This document shows, one piece after another, positions 17,814 to 26,893 of a stretch of 31,050 nt of DNA (position 1 is its first letter; every line of letters begins with the position of its first letter). The translations under genes were made by a program, and so were the position numbers. Source of the DNA: CAZWLD01 sp964634685 (lineage in GTDB: Bacteria > Bacillota_I > Bacilli_A > Acholeplasmatales > JAEDCM01); NCBI GenBank assembly GCA_964634685.1, contig CAZWLD010000027.1, forward strand, positions 1-31,050. The letters are read 5' to 3'. The notes beneath the pieces are model-generated. The model saw only the letters and a program-made list of their open reading frames with translations. It made no database searches and was not told where the DNA came from.

Positions 17814-19304
17814 TTAATGCTTGTGGGAATTTTTGTGCTCCTTCAAAGCATTTTCTACTTCAAGCTTAGTATTTTTTATAGCATTATTTAATTCATCCTT
17901 TGCATTTTTAATCGACGAATCAATATTTGCTAATAAATCATCAATTTGCTTTAATTCTTCGCTTGATAAATCGTTTTGAATCTTGGTGAATAATTGTTCT
18001 TCCTTAGTTCTCAATTGTTTTGTCCATGTTTTTAGTTGATCAATTGAAATCGAATCATTGATAGCTGATTCAATAACAGAAATCAATTCATCTAATTCAG
18101 CTATATAAGCGTCAATAATCTCTTTGTATTGGCTTGATGCAGTTAATACCATTAGCTTTAATTGATTGTAGTAATTCTTTACTTGTTCAAGCACAGTCTC
18201 GATATCAACATGATAATTCTTTATTTGATCATTTTCCTTGATTGTAATTTCGATATCAATTTGGTTCAAAATATTTTTGATTTGGGAAATGACCTCACCA
18301 TTCTTATTTTCAATGTTCTTGATAACTTTATTCAAGTAGGCATTTACACTATCAATAGTAATATTACCTTTTTCATCCTTTAAGCATTCTAAAGCTTCAT
18401 CAACCTTAACACCTAATTCAGTAAGATAATTAACAATCTTTTCAACTTGTTCTTCACTTAATACCTTTAATTCATAATTATCCAAATAAGATGATAATAA
18501 AATGATGTCATCAAAGGTATCTGCGACTTGACCATATAAAGCATATAGGGCACCATAATTAACTGGATGTTCCATCATATGAGCCATATAATAGGCACTA
18601 TACACATTTCGGCTAAAGGTATTGAAGGCTCTTTGATAAACCATTTCTTGCTTAGCGATGGCTTCAGTATATTTTTTGGTCGCAATATTATAGAATTCAT
18701 CACGTGATTCTTTAATTTTATTTATTAATTCTTCATTGCTTAATTCTAAAGCAGCTTCAATTGTTAAGGTGTTATCTGCTTCCATTGCCGATACGATTAA
18801 TTTATAGCGAGCTCCACTTAAGCCTTGAATTTCTAAATTGCTTGAATATTGCTTTTTCAATTCATCAAGCTGACGATCAATGGTAAATGTGACATTATTG
18901 TCTACCTTAATTTCTAATTTTGACTTTTCAGCAATAGCACTAACCTTCGAATTAATTACTTTTGTTAGCTTTTCTTCGGTTTTTTCAGATTCAGAGGTCA
19001 TTGTATATTCGATGACCTTATTTTCTTCGGAAAGATATCCATATTCAATGGATAATTCGACAATACACGCGATGGCATCATCAAATTTCTTTCCTTCGAT
19101 AGTTTCATCATAAAGTAATGCTTTTGCATCATCATTAGTTGCGTAAACCTTCGTCACAACATTTTCACTATTAACAATTAATTCAATCGATGGATTAATG
19201 TCAAGTGACACAAAGGTTTCCTCTTCTTTTGCTTGGCTATTACATGCACATAATGTAATAAGAGCTAAAGCAAATGTAAAAACTGCTAGTAATTTCTTTT
19301 TCAT
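17814..19304 (-). CDS. Lipoprotein with RsgI-like domain and long helical C-terminal region, 496 aa
   Basis: A lipoprotein signal ends in LCAC (lipidated Cys21). Residues about 29-125 (FVSLDINPSIELIVNSENVV, then TKVYATNDDAKALLYD) match the extracellular middle domain of RsgI-type anti-sigma factors. The same pattern, with less identity, occurs in the upstream anti-sigma protein (YYVVEINPKIILKANSDGNI). The rest, about 130-496, is Lys/Glu/Ile-rich and probably forms long helices or coiled coils; it ends in a His/Lys-rich tail. There is no membrane helix besides the signal, and no sigma-binding part. It is third in the ECF operon, 60 nt after the anti-sigma gene. A modulator of the sensing step is a reasonable guess. 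Confidence 0.8.
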   Translation of the reverse strand: MKKKLLAVFTFALALITLCACNSQAKEEETFVSLDINPSIELIVNSENVVTKVYATNDDAKALLYDETIEGKKFDDAIACIVELSIEYGYLSEENKVIEYTMTSESEKTEEKLTKVINSKVSAIAEKSKLEIKVDNNVTFTIDRQLDELKKQYSSNLEIQGLSGARYKLIVSAMEADNTLTIEAALELSNEELINKIKESRDEFYNIATKKYTEAIAKQEMVYQRAFNTFSRNVYSAYYMAHMMEHPVNYGALYALYGQVADTFDDIILLSSYLDNYELKVLSEEQVEKIVNYLTELGVKVDEALECLKDEKGNITIDSVNAYLNKVIKNIENKNGEVISQIKNILNQIDIEITIKENDQIKNYHVDIETVLEQVKNYYNQLKLMVLTASSQYKEIIDAYIAELDELISVIESAINDSISIDQLKTWTKQLRTKEEQLFTKIQNDLSSEELKQIDDLLANIDSSIKNAKDELNNAIKNTKLEVENALKEHKNSHKH

Positions 19305-19364
19305 TTTTCGTTCCTTCTTTCTTATTCATACATTAAACAAAAAGAACTTCACTTTTTATTGAAT

Positions 19365-20621
19365 CTATTTTCCAAAATTTCCAAAAAAATCCTCAATGCT
19401 TCCATATTTATCAATTATTTCTTGTTCAAATCGATGATAATCATCGCGGGATATTTTATCCTTATCAGATTTGAATTCCTCTTGATAGTCTTCAATTTTC
19501 TTATTAACATTGTCTCGTAAAATTGATTGCATAGCCTTTTGATATTCATTCATATTATTAGGAATATATGTAAAATCATCTAAATATTTAACACCATTGG
19601 GAACCGTATTTTCCAAGATAGCAATTATTTCAATTAGTTCTTCAATAAATTCGTCACTATTAATCAAATCAAAATCTTTCAATAAGCTATTTAGAGTACG
19701 AGAAATAAAAGCTATCTTTGTTCTTGATTCAATTAAATCAAAGTAATTCTCAATTCTTTTACCTGATAATCGCTCATATGTAAATAAATAATCCTCAAAG
19801 CACTTCATATCATTTTTAAGATTATCATCCATATGACCTTCATATGTTTTTAGATACCAATAATCCTTGATCAATATTGGCATATTATTATTGGCAATTT
19901 GATTATATATTTCATCAAGCTTATTTATGCATCCCTCCAAATTATTTATTAAGGCAATCTTGTCTAATAATATCTTTTTTAAATTTTCCTTATAATAATT
20001 ATCAAAATATACTTCTTGAATATTATCATCATCAATATCATTTAAATACGAAAATGAATTTAGTTTATCAAAATCAAAAGCCTTTGAATCAAAGGTATCG
20101 GTCGCTATCGCAACATAATAGCCTTGATTACAAAACATATCAGCTAAGCTTTCTTTAAGATTTGATAAATCATCATTAGTTGATGATAGCTTCATCGCAT
20201 TAACAGATGACAAATCAAAATAACCAATCTCAAGAGCTTTCGCGGAAATATATTCGATTCCTTGATTAACGTTCATATTAACCAATTCCTCGCCAATCAA
20301 AAAGAGAATTTCATCAGCGTCACTATTTCCACCTTTAACCTCACAAATATTGCCGTCTGAATTAGCCTTTAAAATTATTTTGGGATTTATTTCGACGACA
20401 TAATAATCATATTTAGCTTGATTTAAATTGATAAATGAAAAGACAATAACCAAAGCCGCAAGGATAGTCGAAAGTCCGCCTAGAGGAATGAATATTTTTT
20501 TCTTATTAAATTTATTAAAGCTTGTTTCTCTTTTAGTAATTGGATGATTAACTAATTCATCAGACATCTTAGGCACAAGCGCATCTAATTCGTCATTAAT
20601 TCTTTTTTCTAAATTATTCAT
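19365..20621 (-). CDS. RsgI-like transmembrane anti-sigma factor, 418 aa
   Basis: A short cytoplasmic head (residues 1-42, helical, no zinc-binding Cys/His motif) is followed by one membrane helix (43-66, IFIPLGGLSTILAALVIVFS). The extracellular part begins with an RsgI-like block, VVEINPKIILKANSDG (75-90), EVKGGNSDADEILFLI, and EYISAKALEIGY, and then a long helical region. The gene overlaps the ECF sigma gene by 8 nt, the usual arrangement for a sigma factor and its inhibitor. The head would hold the sigma factor at the membrane until an outside signal acts. RsgI proteins normally partner SigI; here the partner is an ECF factor, and the head does not look like the usual RsgI N terminus. Confidence 0.78.
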   Translation of the reverse strand: MNNLEKRINDELDALVPKMSDELVNHPITKRETSFNKFNKKKIFIPLGGLSTILAALVIVFSFINLNQAKYDYYVVEINPKIILKANSDGNICEVKGGNSDADEILFLIGEELVNMNVNQGIEYISAKALEIGYFDLSSVNAMKLSSTNDDLSNLKESLADMFCNQGYYVAIATDTFDSKAFDFDKLNSFSYLNDIDDDNIQEVYFDNYYKENLKKILLDKIALINNLEGCINKLDEIYNQIANNNMPILIKDYWYLKTYEGHMDDNLKNDMKCFEDYLFTYERLSGKRIENYFDLIESRTKIAFISRTLNSLLKDFDLINSDEFIEELIEIIAILENTVPNGVKYLDDFTYIPNNMNEYQKAMQSILRDNVNKKIEDYQEEFKSDKDKISRDDYHRFEQEIIDKYGSIEDFFGNFGK

Positions 20622-21135
20622 TTGAAAGCTCCTTTCGTAATTTTTTTAAAGCCGTTTGATACTTTGATAAGACTGTCCCTAAAGGAATTCCTAGCTCGAG
20701 AGCTATTTCCTTGTGTTTGTATCCCATTAAGACATATCTAATCACAATTTGGTATTCCTCTTCATTCAAGACCTCTTGCATCAAAAGAAAAATTGTTTGA
20801 TCACCATGTGTTTCTATATCAGAAAGGAGGTCTTTATTTATTTCATTAAAATGCTCTAATTCTTTATTTCGTTTATTAATTAAATTAAGGCAATGATTTT
20901 TAGCTACTTGAAAAAGCCAAGCTCGAGCATCAGTATTCTTCTTATACATATAGGCTTTATCTTTGACTAAAATATATACCTCTTGGACGGCATCCTCAGT
21001 ATCGAAGGTGTTTTTAAAATATGGATAGATAAAGGCATAGATTCCTTTGACTGTACTTTTGTAAAACTCTTCGAAGGCTTCAGTATTACCATTACCTATT
21101 TCTATTAAGAGATAATTGAGTCTTTTTTTATCCAT
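20614..21135 (-). CDS. ECF-type RNA polymerase sigma factor, 173 aa
   Basis: Region 2 lies at about 15-85 (AFEEFYKSTVKGIYAFIYPY, DTEDAVQEVYILVKDKA, DARAWLFQVAKNHCLNLI) and region 4 at about 115-168 (LNEEEYQIVIRYVLMGYKHK, EIALELGIPLGTVLSKYQTA). Length and layout are those of the ECF family. I chose the ATG at 21135, since AAGGAGGT sits 7 nt before it; the in-frame ATG at 21150 overlaps that ribosome site. It is first in the operon and probably autoregulated, with the next two genes encoding membrane sensor and lipoprotein. Target genes are not known; the nearby surface-protein operon is a candidate only by position. Confidence 0.92.
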   Translation of the reverse strand: MDKKRLNYLLIEIGNGNTEAFEEFYKSTVKGIYAFIYPYFKNTFDTEDAVQEVYILVKDKAYMYKKNTDARAWLFQVAKNHCLNLINKRNKELEHFNEINKDLLSDIETHGDQTIFLLMQEVLNEEEYQIVIRYVLMGYKHKEIALELGIPLGTVLSKYQTALKKLRKELSNE

Positions 21136-21209
21136 AATAACCTCCTTCATTTATTAAACATTTTTTTCTGTAATTTTTATTGAAAAAATTTTTTATTAAA
21201 AAATATTAA

Positions 21210-21234
21210 AAATCTTACCACTAAAGTAAGATTT
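21210..21234 (-). terminator. Terminator after the MazG-like gene
   Basis: AAATCTTAC (21210-21218) and GTAAGATTT (21226-21234) make a perfect 9-bp stem with a 7-nt loop. On the minus strand a T-rich run follows. It lies 10 nt past the stop at 21245. Confidence 0.8.
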
Positions 21235-21244
21235 AATAAAACAT

Positions 21245-21568
21245 TTATAACTTATTGTATTTTGTTGAAACGCCTTTGGCTTTAACAATAGGATATTTCT
21301 TGGCATTTTTAAGCATTTTCTCATTAATGATTTCAATTGGATCAAGATTTAAGACAATCGCCATTTGAAGGCAATAATTCATGACATCCGCCAATTCCTC
21401 TTTGACATCATTTAAATTGGCTTTATCACTCCACTGATAGCATTCTAATAATTCATTAGCCTCAATCGAAATCGATTTAGCTAAATTCACCTCGGAGTGA
21501 AATTGATCCCAATCACGCTCCTTATTAAAATTATCAATTTTTTGCATTAGTTCTTCTAATCTATCCAT
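21245..21568 (-). CDS. MazG-like nucleotide pyrophosphohydrolase, 107 aa
   Basis: A short all-alpha protein with the MazG/dUTPase-superfamily metal motif: E36xxE39 (EANELLE) and E58xxD61 (EELAD). Single-domain proteins of about 100-110 aa in this family hydrolyse non-canonical or deoxy-NTPs to monophosphates, for example dCTP-type substrates in RS21-C6 relatives. The N-terminal RDWDQFHSEVNLAKSISIEA block is typical. It follows the 138-aa membrane protein gene by 21 nt and ends with a terminator, so it is the last gene of a three-gene unit. GGTGATTAATT precedes the ATG. Confidence 0.9.
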   Translation of the reverse strand: MDRLEELMQKIDNFNKERDWDQFHSEVNLAKSISIEANELLECYQWSDKANLNDVKEELADVMNYCLQMAIVLNLDPIEIINEKMLKNAKKYPIVKAKGVSTKYNKL

Positions 21569-21589
21569 AATTAATCACCATTACTTTTA

Positions 21590-22006
21590 TTAATATTCTT
21601 TTTTTACTTCCTCAAGATGATATATTTTTTTAAACCTATTTAAATCTTCATCATTTTTGATGAGCATCACCTCAGTGATACTTCCATCTTCAAGGTTCTT
21701 AAAGCCCGCAACCTTTTCTCCTGTGCAAACTGAACAGCGAATAACCGCACACTGCTTATTAGGATCAAAAGGAATCTTTACCGCTAGTCCTTGTTCATAA
21801 TGCGAAATTTTTCCAAAATCCTGCTTAAGCTCAATCATCAAAACGATAAAAAATGCCAATAGGATAATCCCCCCTGTAATAACTAATGGCCAAATCACTA
21901 CTTTTTTTATAAGCCAAATGACTAAAGGAAAAACTAAACCAATTAAAAGACCTATAGAAACCCAAATGCCGCCAAAGCTTATTGAATTGATTTTAGGTAG
22001 CTTCAC
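21590..22006 (-). CDS. Two-helix membrane protein with a Cys-x2-Cys soluble domain, 138 aa
   Basis: Start is GTG at 22006, with GGAGG 7 nt upstream. Two membrane helices, about 11-33 (GGIWVSIGLLIGLVFPLVIW) and 37-58, are followed by a soluble domain of about 80 residues with IRCSVCTGEKVAGFKNLEDG and SITEVMLIKNDEDLNRF. I recognise this layout as a conserved Firmicutes hypothetical type but cannot assign a function. The two cysteines could bind a metal or form a disulfide. It lies between the NYN-domain gene (55 nt) and the MazG-like gene (21 nt). Confidence 0.75.
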   Translation of the reverse strand: MKLPKINSISFGGIWVSIGLLIGLVFPLVIWLIKKVVIWPLVITGGIILLAFFIVLMIELKQDFGKISHYEQGLAVKIPFDPNKQCAVIRCSVCTGEKVAGFKNLEDGSITEVMLIKNDEDLNRFKKIYHLEEVKKEY

Positions 22007-22061
22007 AAAAACACCTCCGATAATTCAAATATTCATTCTTTGCGTTTAAAAAGCACATAAT

Positions 22062-23531
22062 CTATTTAGAATTATTAAGCTCCAATTGAAAAATATTGGC
22101 ATCATCCTTTTCGGAGACAACGATTTTGAATCCCTTCTTTAAATATTTCTTATAAAATTCCTCTTTTTCCATTTTTAATTGAAAATAGGCTCCTTGAATA
22201 TAGCATTCTTGAAAAATCATATCGACAAGCTCCATTGCGTCTAACGTTGGAAATACTCCGGATTCATTAAATTCATCAATCTTTTCTCTGAGCTTACGAA
22301 CTAATACTGCATTTTTAAAATCTTGAACCTCAGACTGTGCAAAGGAATCCATAAAACAATAATCAATCATTCCCTCATCAAGCTTATCTAAAATCACCTC
22401 AGATGTCTTATCTGACTCATTTAAGATATAAAAACGCGCATACGGAAGACTTTGAATCAATCCCCAGAAATCCGAATCCGATGAAGCTAAAATCAAGCTC
22501 TCGGTATTTTCTTGATAATACTCCTTGCAGGCACCTGTTGCCATGGAAATATCAACTAATGATTTATTATTTAAAACACGTTCAATTAATTTATGTTCAA
22601 TTGGTAAATTAATTGATTCATTTATATAATCCCAGGCATCCGATGTATTAATATCATCATATAAAATAACCTTTTTGATTTTTTGTATATTTTCTTCCTC
22701 TAAATTTTTAAACACCGAGGCGAAACGATAAGGATCTACATTTTCACAATCCACGAAAATGGCTATATTATTGGAATTTTCAATAAAATCATAAATTGAC
22801 TGCTTGTCCTCTCTTTTGGCATCAATAACATATTCATTAGCTCTAAAGGTATCATCGAATGAGGCATAAAGAATTTTTAGGAATTTTTCATCATTATATA
22901 AAATATTACCATAATATGATTTAATCTTTTCACTTGGCCAATTTAAATAGGTTCCATAAGGATAAAATGAAACATTTGAACCGATTTGAACTCTCACTAA
23001 ATTAATTTGCGTCGTAATTTTCAATTTATTATTTTTGTTTTGTAAAAAGGCTCCATTATGTCCTGCGTAACAGCCTGGCATTAGAAAAATCGATTTAATA
23101 TAATCCCACTTAACCCATATTGGTATTAATGATTTTATTGATTCAATATTCTCTAAAATATATTGATTGATATAAGCTATCTCAAGAATCACATTGACAT
23201 TCGCATGAACAGTTTCTATTCCTTTTTCTCGTAAAAATTTGATATGATGAATGCTTAATAAATCCGTTAATGATTCCATAGGTTCAAAATTATTGCGGCG
23301 GTTAGTGATTTCTTTATAATTTCTTAATAATTCAGTTCGTAATATTGATAAGGCTCTAATCTTTTTGGCATTTTCATCTCCTTCTAATTTTTCAATAATT
23401 TCTTGTTCAAATTGAGCTTCCTGTTTAACAATAGAATCTCTAACTCCAATTAAATAAGCAATTGTTGAAACAAGATCCTTTTTATAATTTTCATATAATT
23501 CGTTATTATCTTCTAAAACACTATAATCCAT
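22062..23531 (-). CDS. NYN-domain (PIN-like) putative ribonuclease with novel N-terminal region, 489 aa
   Basis: Residues about 253-400 form a NYN domain. AIFVDCENVD (Asp261) opens it, NKSLVDISMATGACKEYY supplies Asp327, and ILASSDSDFWGLI supplies Asp352 and Asp354, the acidic set expected for metal-dependent RNA cleavage. The first 250 residues are helical at the start (about 10-80) and then mixed, with a motif MPGCYAGHNGAFLQNKNNKL near 151-170 that I do not recognise. About 90 residues follow the NYN part. TATAAT and a GGAG ribosome site lie upstream of the ATG. The RNA target is unknown. Its neighbours are a membrane protein and a nucleotide pyrophosphohydrolase. Confidence 0.82.
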   Translation of the reverse strand: MDYSVLEDNNELYENYKKDLVSTIAYLIGVRDSIVKQEAQFEQEIIEKLEGDENAKKIRALSILRTELLRNYKEITNRRNNFEPMESLTDLLSIHHIKFLREKGIETVHANVNVILEIAYINQYILENIESIKSLIPIWVKWDYIKSIFLMPGCYAGHNGAFLQNKNNKLKITTQINLVRVQIGSNVSFYPYGTYLNWPSEKIKSYYGNILYNDEKFLKILYASFDDTFRANEYVIDAKREDKQSIYDFIENSNNIAIFVDCENVDPYRFASVFKNLEEENIQKIKKVILYDDINTSDAWDYINESINLPIEHKLIERVLNNKSLVDISMATGACKEYYQENTESLILASSDSDFWGLIQSLPYARFYILNESDKTSEVILDKLDEGMIDYCFMDSFAQSEVQDFKNAVLVRKLREKIDEFNESGVFPTLDAMELVDMIFQECYIQGAYFQLKMEKEEFYKKYLKKGFKIVVSEKDDANIFQLELNNSK

Positions 23532-23621
23532 TTTTTTATTTCTCCTTTCAATTTATATTATATCAAAAGATAAAGGTAATTTCGGATTTTTTTCATGAAT
23601 TCACAAAATTAATTTTTTTGA

Positions 23622-23651
23622 TTCAAAAAAAAGTGAGCTCAAATGCCCACT
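23622..23651 (-). terminator. Terminator after the EamA-type transporter gene
   Basis: On the minus strand AGTGGGC (23651-23645) pairs with GCTCACT (23638-23632) with one G-T wobble, around a 6-nt loop, and is followed by nine T. It lies 50 nt after the stop at 23704. Confidence 0.8.
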
Positions 23652-23703
23652 AATTCGATAAATTTTTTTCAATAAAAGGTTTCCTTTAAATTTTTCAAAC
23701 ATC

Positions 23704-24684
23704 CTAATCGCTCTCAACAATTGATAGAATAATGATACCAATCAACACCAAAATAATGAAAACATATTGAAGCTTAGTAAGCTTTTCCTTCAATACTACT
23801 CGAGACAACAATAATGAGGTAACGACAACACCAGCTCCGATAATTGGGGAGGCAATAGCTCCGTTTTCGCTTATCGCAAAGACATAAGCTAATTGTCCTG
23901 CCGTCTCACACACAGCGGCGATCATTTTATCCTTTTGAACTAAAAGCTTTTGGAATACATTTAATTTAACTGATGCTTCAGCTGTTTCTATAGCTTCACT
24001 ATCATTTATCACAAATAATTTAACCTTCTTGATAAGTAAGAAAACAATTAAGACAATCGCCATAAATAGGAATGTTAATTCATAACAGGTATTTGCTACA
24101 TTTTCAATTGTTTCTTCGGTAACATTAACAAGGAGGGTTGTCTCCATATCCAAGTAATAAATATCAAGGAAGGTACCACAGGCATCTAATAAAGCATAAC
24201 AGAAAGGCATCGCAAAAGCAATAATTGCTAACTTCTTTCCAAGCTTCTTTTTACGATCAGTATCACCCTTGTTCTCTAAAAAGCCTACTCCTAGAACTCC
24301 AACAACAATCACAACAATTGCGGCAATAGACCAAGGTTGAATTTCTTGATGAAGGATAAGGGCACATAAAACAGGCACAATGGCCCCCGAAGTATTTTCA
24401 ATAGGGTCCGAAATTGATTCCTCAATAAAGCGAATTCCAAAATATGAACAAGTCATTGAAATAATATAGCACAACGAAACCGGAATATAATAAATCATAT
24501 TCATCGGATCAAAACCGATATCTTGGGTTAATAAGACAAATAAAGCATGGATACCCATTATAATTCCCACAAAAATAGTCGTTTTTAAGTGTGAATATTT
24601 TTCATTGGCATGACTACCCCTTTTATAAAATAATTCAGCTAATCCCCAAAGTGCGACAGTAATAAGCGTAAAAACTAACCACAT
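23704..24684 (-). CDS. EamA/DMT-superfamily transporter, 326 aa
   Basis: About ten hydrophobic segments in two similar halves, as in EamA drug/metabolite transporters: WLVFTLITVALWGLAELFYK at the start, PWSIAAIVVIVVGVLGVGFL near 125, and a final LQYVFIILVLIGIIILSIVE. A hydrophilic insert of about 40 residues near the middle (KVKLFVINDSEAIETAEASV) is longer than usual. The start chosen is ATG at 24684, because GAGGAG stands 9 nt before it; an in-frame TTG at 24705 overlaps that region. It is divergent from the PLP-enzyme gene. Substrate unknown; amino acids or other metabolites are typical of the family. Confidence 0.85.
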   Translation of the reverse strand: MWLVFTLITVALWGLAELFYKRGSHANEKYSHLKTTIFVGIIMGIHALFVLLTQDIGFDPMNMIYYIPVSLCYIISMTCSYFGIRFIEESISDPIENTSGAIVPVLCALILHQEIQPWSIAAIVVIVVGVLGVGFLENKGDTDRKKKLGKKLAIIAFAMPFCYALLDACGTFLDIYYLDMETTLLVNVTEETIENVANTCYELTFLFMAIVLIVFLLIKKVKLFVINDSEAIETAEASVKLNVFQKLLVQKDKMIAAVCETAGQLAYVFAISENGAIASPIIGAGVVVTSLLLSRVVLKEKLTKLQYVFIILVLIGIIILSIVESD

Positions 24685-24817
24685 AGTCAAAAACTCCTCT
24701 TCCAATATTTATTTTTACCTTACTAGTTTATCGTATTTTTTTTCATCTTGCAAGAAAAATATGGAATTATGTAATACAAAAAAGATTAAATATGATAGAA
24801 TTACTATGGTGAGAAAA

Positions 24818-26080
24818 ATGATATTAGAAAATATAAACAAAAAAGTCTTAGAATTAAGTAACCAAGCTCAGGTTGATTTAAAGGATATCTTTGAAGAAAT
24901 CGATGATATTTGTCTTCATAATTCCAATCGAATTTTATCAGCCTTTATTGAAAATAGAGTTGAATACGCTGACTTTACAGATCGCAACGGCTATGGAAAT
25001 TTTGACTCTGGACGTGATAAGCTAGAAAAAATATTTTCAAGCATTTTAGGAACAGAGGATGCTTTAGTTAGAGCCCAAATAATGAGCGGAACGAATGCCT
25101 TATATTTAGCCTTTTCAGCCTTACTAAAGCATGGAGATACGATGATTTCCATATCTGGTAAACCTTATGATTCCTTGTTAAAAATGGTCGGTATTGTTGG
25201 TGATTCTACGCAATCTCTAATCGCCAATGGTGTTTTATATGAACAAATTGATTTAGTAAACAACCAATTCAATTTAGAAGAAATTAAAAAGCGCTTAGCT
25301 AAAAATGATGTTAAGCTTGTGGAAATTCAAAGATCACGAGGCTATTCATCAAGAAAATCACTTACCATCGCTCAAATCGATGAAGTTATAAAAACAATTC
25401 GTAGTGTCAACCAGGAGGTCATTATTATGGTTGATAACTGCTATGGTGAGTTAGTTGAAAGAATCGAACCAGGACATGTCGGAGCGGATGTTGTCGTTGG
25501 CTCATTAATGAAAAACCTCGGTGGAGGAATTGCCACAACAGGCGGATATATTGGAGGAAGGACAAAATACATTGAAATGATAGCGGACCGTCTAACCTCT
25601 CCTGGCATTGGGAAAGAATTAGGTGCTAATTTCAATCAAAACAGCAATTTCTTTAAAGGTGTATTTATGGCTCCTAATGCCGTAAAAAGTGCTCTTAAAA
25701 CCCAAATATTTGCGGCCTATATGCTTGAAAAGACGGGATTTACCGAAATTTCTCCGCGCTATGACGAATACCGAACCGACATTATCCAAATCATTGAATT
25801 AAAAACCAAAAAGAATTTAGTAGAATTTGCCAGAAGCATTCAAGCCTCTTCTCCAATTGACTCAGGAGTATACATTATGCCGGCCCCAATGCCAGGATAT
25901 CCATGTGAAGTTATTATGGCAGCGGGATGCTTTACCGAGGGAAGCACCATCGAATTAAGTGCCGATGCCCCTTGTGTTGAACCCTACACCTTGTATATGC
26001 AGGGTGGTCTTACCTATGAATATGGTAAGCTAAGTATTATGCAAGCTCTATCAAGAGTTCTTGAATCCAAGGAAAATTAA
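24818..26080 (+). CDS. PLP-dependent methionine gamma-lyase family protein (YnbB/'aluminium resistance' type), 420 aa
   Basis: A fold-type I PLP enzyme. After an N-terminal helix come FDSGRDKLEKIFSSILGTED and ALVRAQIMSGTNAL (substrate and PLP-phosphate region), VDNCYGE with the PLP-ring Asp206, and GSLMKNLGGG with the Schiff-base Lys232. The C-terminal part has SPIDSGVYIMPAPMPGYPC and TIELSADAPCVEPYT, highly characteristic of this family, which is annotated as cystathionine beta-lyase-like or 'aluminium resistance protein'. The true substrate is not settled. The start is ATG at 24818 behind GGTGAG; an upstream in-frame ATG at 24761 lacks a ribosome site, and TATGAT at 24791 could be the -10 box. 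The terminator stem overlaps the stop codon. Confidence 0.9.
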   Translation: MILENINKKVLELSNQAQVDLKDIFEEIDDICLHNSNRILSAFIENRVEYADFTDRNGYGNFDSGRDKLEKIFSSILGTEDALVRAQIMSGTNALYLAFSALLKHGDTMISISGKPYDSLLKMVGIVGDSTQSLIANGVLYEQIDLVNNQFNLEEIKKRLAKNDVKLVEIQRSRGYSSRKSLTIAQIDEVIKTIRSVNQEVIIMVDNCYGELVERIEPGHVGADVVVGSLMKNLGGGIATTGGYIGGRTKYIEMIADRLTSPGIGKELGANFNQNSNFFKGVFMAPNAVKSALKTQIFAAYMLEKTGFTEISPRYDEYRTDIIQIIELKTKKNLVEFARSIQASSPIDSGVYIMPAPMPGYPCEVIMAAGCFTEGSTIELSADAPCVEPYTLYMQGGLTYEYGKLSIMQALSRVLESKEN

Positions 26081-26100
26081 GGAGGAAACTCCTTTTTTTT
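26079..26100 (+). terminator. Terminator of the PLP-enzyme gene
   Basis: AAGGAG-GAAA-CTCCTT (26079-26094) followed by TTTTTT. The stem begins inside the stop codon. Confidence 0.85.
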
Positions 26101-26103
26101 GTT

Positions 26104-26135
26104 TTAAAAAAAATGAGAGAAAAATTCTCTCATTT
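26104..26135 (-). terminator. Terminator of the efp-SDR operon
   Basis: AAATGAGAGA (26111-26120) and TCTCTCATTT (26126-26135) form a perfect 10-bp stem with a 5-nt loop, followed on the minus strand by a T run. It overlaps the stop of the SDR gene. Confidence 0.85.
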
Positions 26136-26889
26136 AATCACTACTATATTGACCACCGTCAATTCGAATAATCGAATTATTGATATAGCCAGCATCATCA
26201 CTCACTAGGAATCGAACGAGCTTGGCGACTTCGCTAGCTTCACCGATACGTCTAACTAAAATCTTTTCAAGCTCCATTTTCATGAATTCATCATCATAAT
26301 CCTTGATTTCATTTTCGGTACCAATTAATCCCGGCGCAATAGCGTTGACTGTCACATAAGGGGCAAATTCAATCGCTAAATTATGCGTCAAGGAATTTAA
26401 TGCCGCCTTTGAGGCATCATATTCAATTCCCATCGGATAATAGGTGTTCATTCCATTAGTTGAAGAAATGTTAATAATGCGGCCCCATTTACGATCTAGC
26501 ATATGCCTTTCAGCTCTTTTAGCCGTTAAAAAGGCTCCGATTAGATTAACATCAAGGGTCCTTCGAAATACTGATACATCCTTTTTACTAAAGATATTGG
26601 CGCAATCTATTGCGGCATTATTGATTAAAATATCAACTCCGCCAAGCTCTTTTTCAATTTGGCAAAACATATCATTAACTTCTTCTTCTTTACTAACATC
26701 ACATTTAATCACTAATGACCTAACATTGTATTTTTTTATTTTTTCATTCAATTCATAGGCTTCTTTTTCGGATGTTAGATAATTGATAACACAATCATAA
26801 CCGGCAGAGGCTAATTCCTCGATTATGGCAGCTCCGATTCCTCTTGCACTACCAGTAACTAAAGCAACCTTGCTTGTGACCTTGCTCAT
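26134..26889 (-). CDS. Short-chain dehydrogenase/reductase (FabG-like), 251 aa
   Basis: A classical SDR: the nucleotide-binding motif TGSARGIG (12-19), NNAA (90-93), Asn115 in the DVNLIGAF helix, and catalytic Ser142/143 with Tyr157xxxLys161 (YDASK). The C terminus with AIAPGLIGTE and IRIDGGQ follows the 3-oxoacyl-ACP reductase pattern. It reduces an oxo group with NAD(P)H; the substrate may be an acyl-ACP, but many SDRs of this look have other substrates. It starts 4 nt after efp ends, so it is co-transcribed with it. Confidence 0.88.
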   Translation of the reverse strand: MSKVTSKVALVTGSARGIGAAIIEELASAGYDCVINYLTSEKEAYELNEKIKKYNVRSLVIKCDVSKEEEVNDMFCQIEKELGGVDILINNAAIDCANIFSKKDVSVFRRTLDVNLIGAFLTAKRAERHMLDRKWGRIINISSTNGMNTYYPMGIEYDASKAALNSLTHNLAIEFAPYVTVNAIAPGLIGTENEIKDYDDEFMKMELEKILVRRIGEASEVAKLVRFLVSDDAGYINNSIIRIDGGQYSSD

Positions 26890-26893
26890 TTAA

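Noticed and set aside
20614..21135. SigI-type sigma factor as the RsgI partner
   Set aside because: The protein has the length and region 2/region 4 layout of ECF factors and lacks the larger SigI C-terminal domain.
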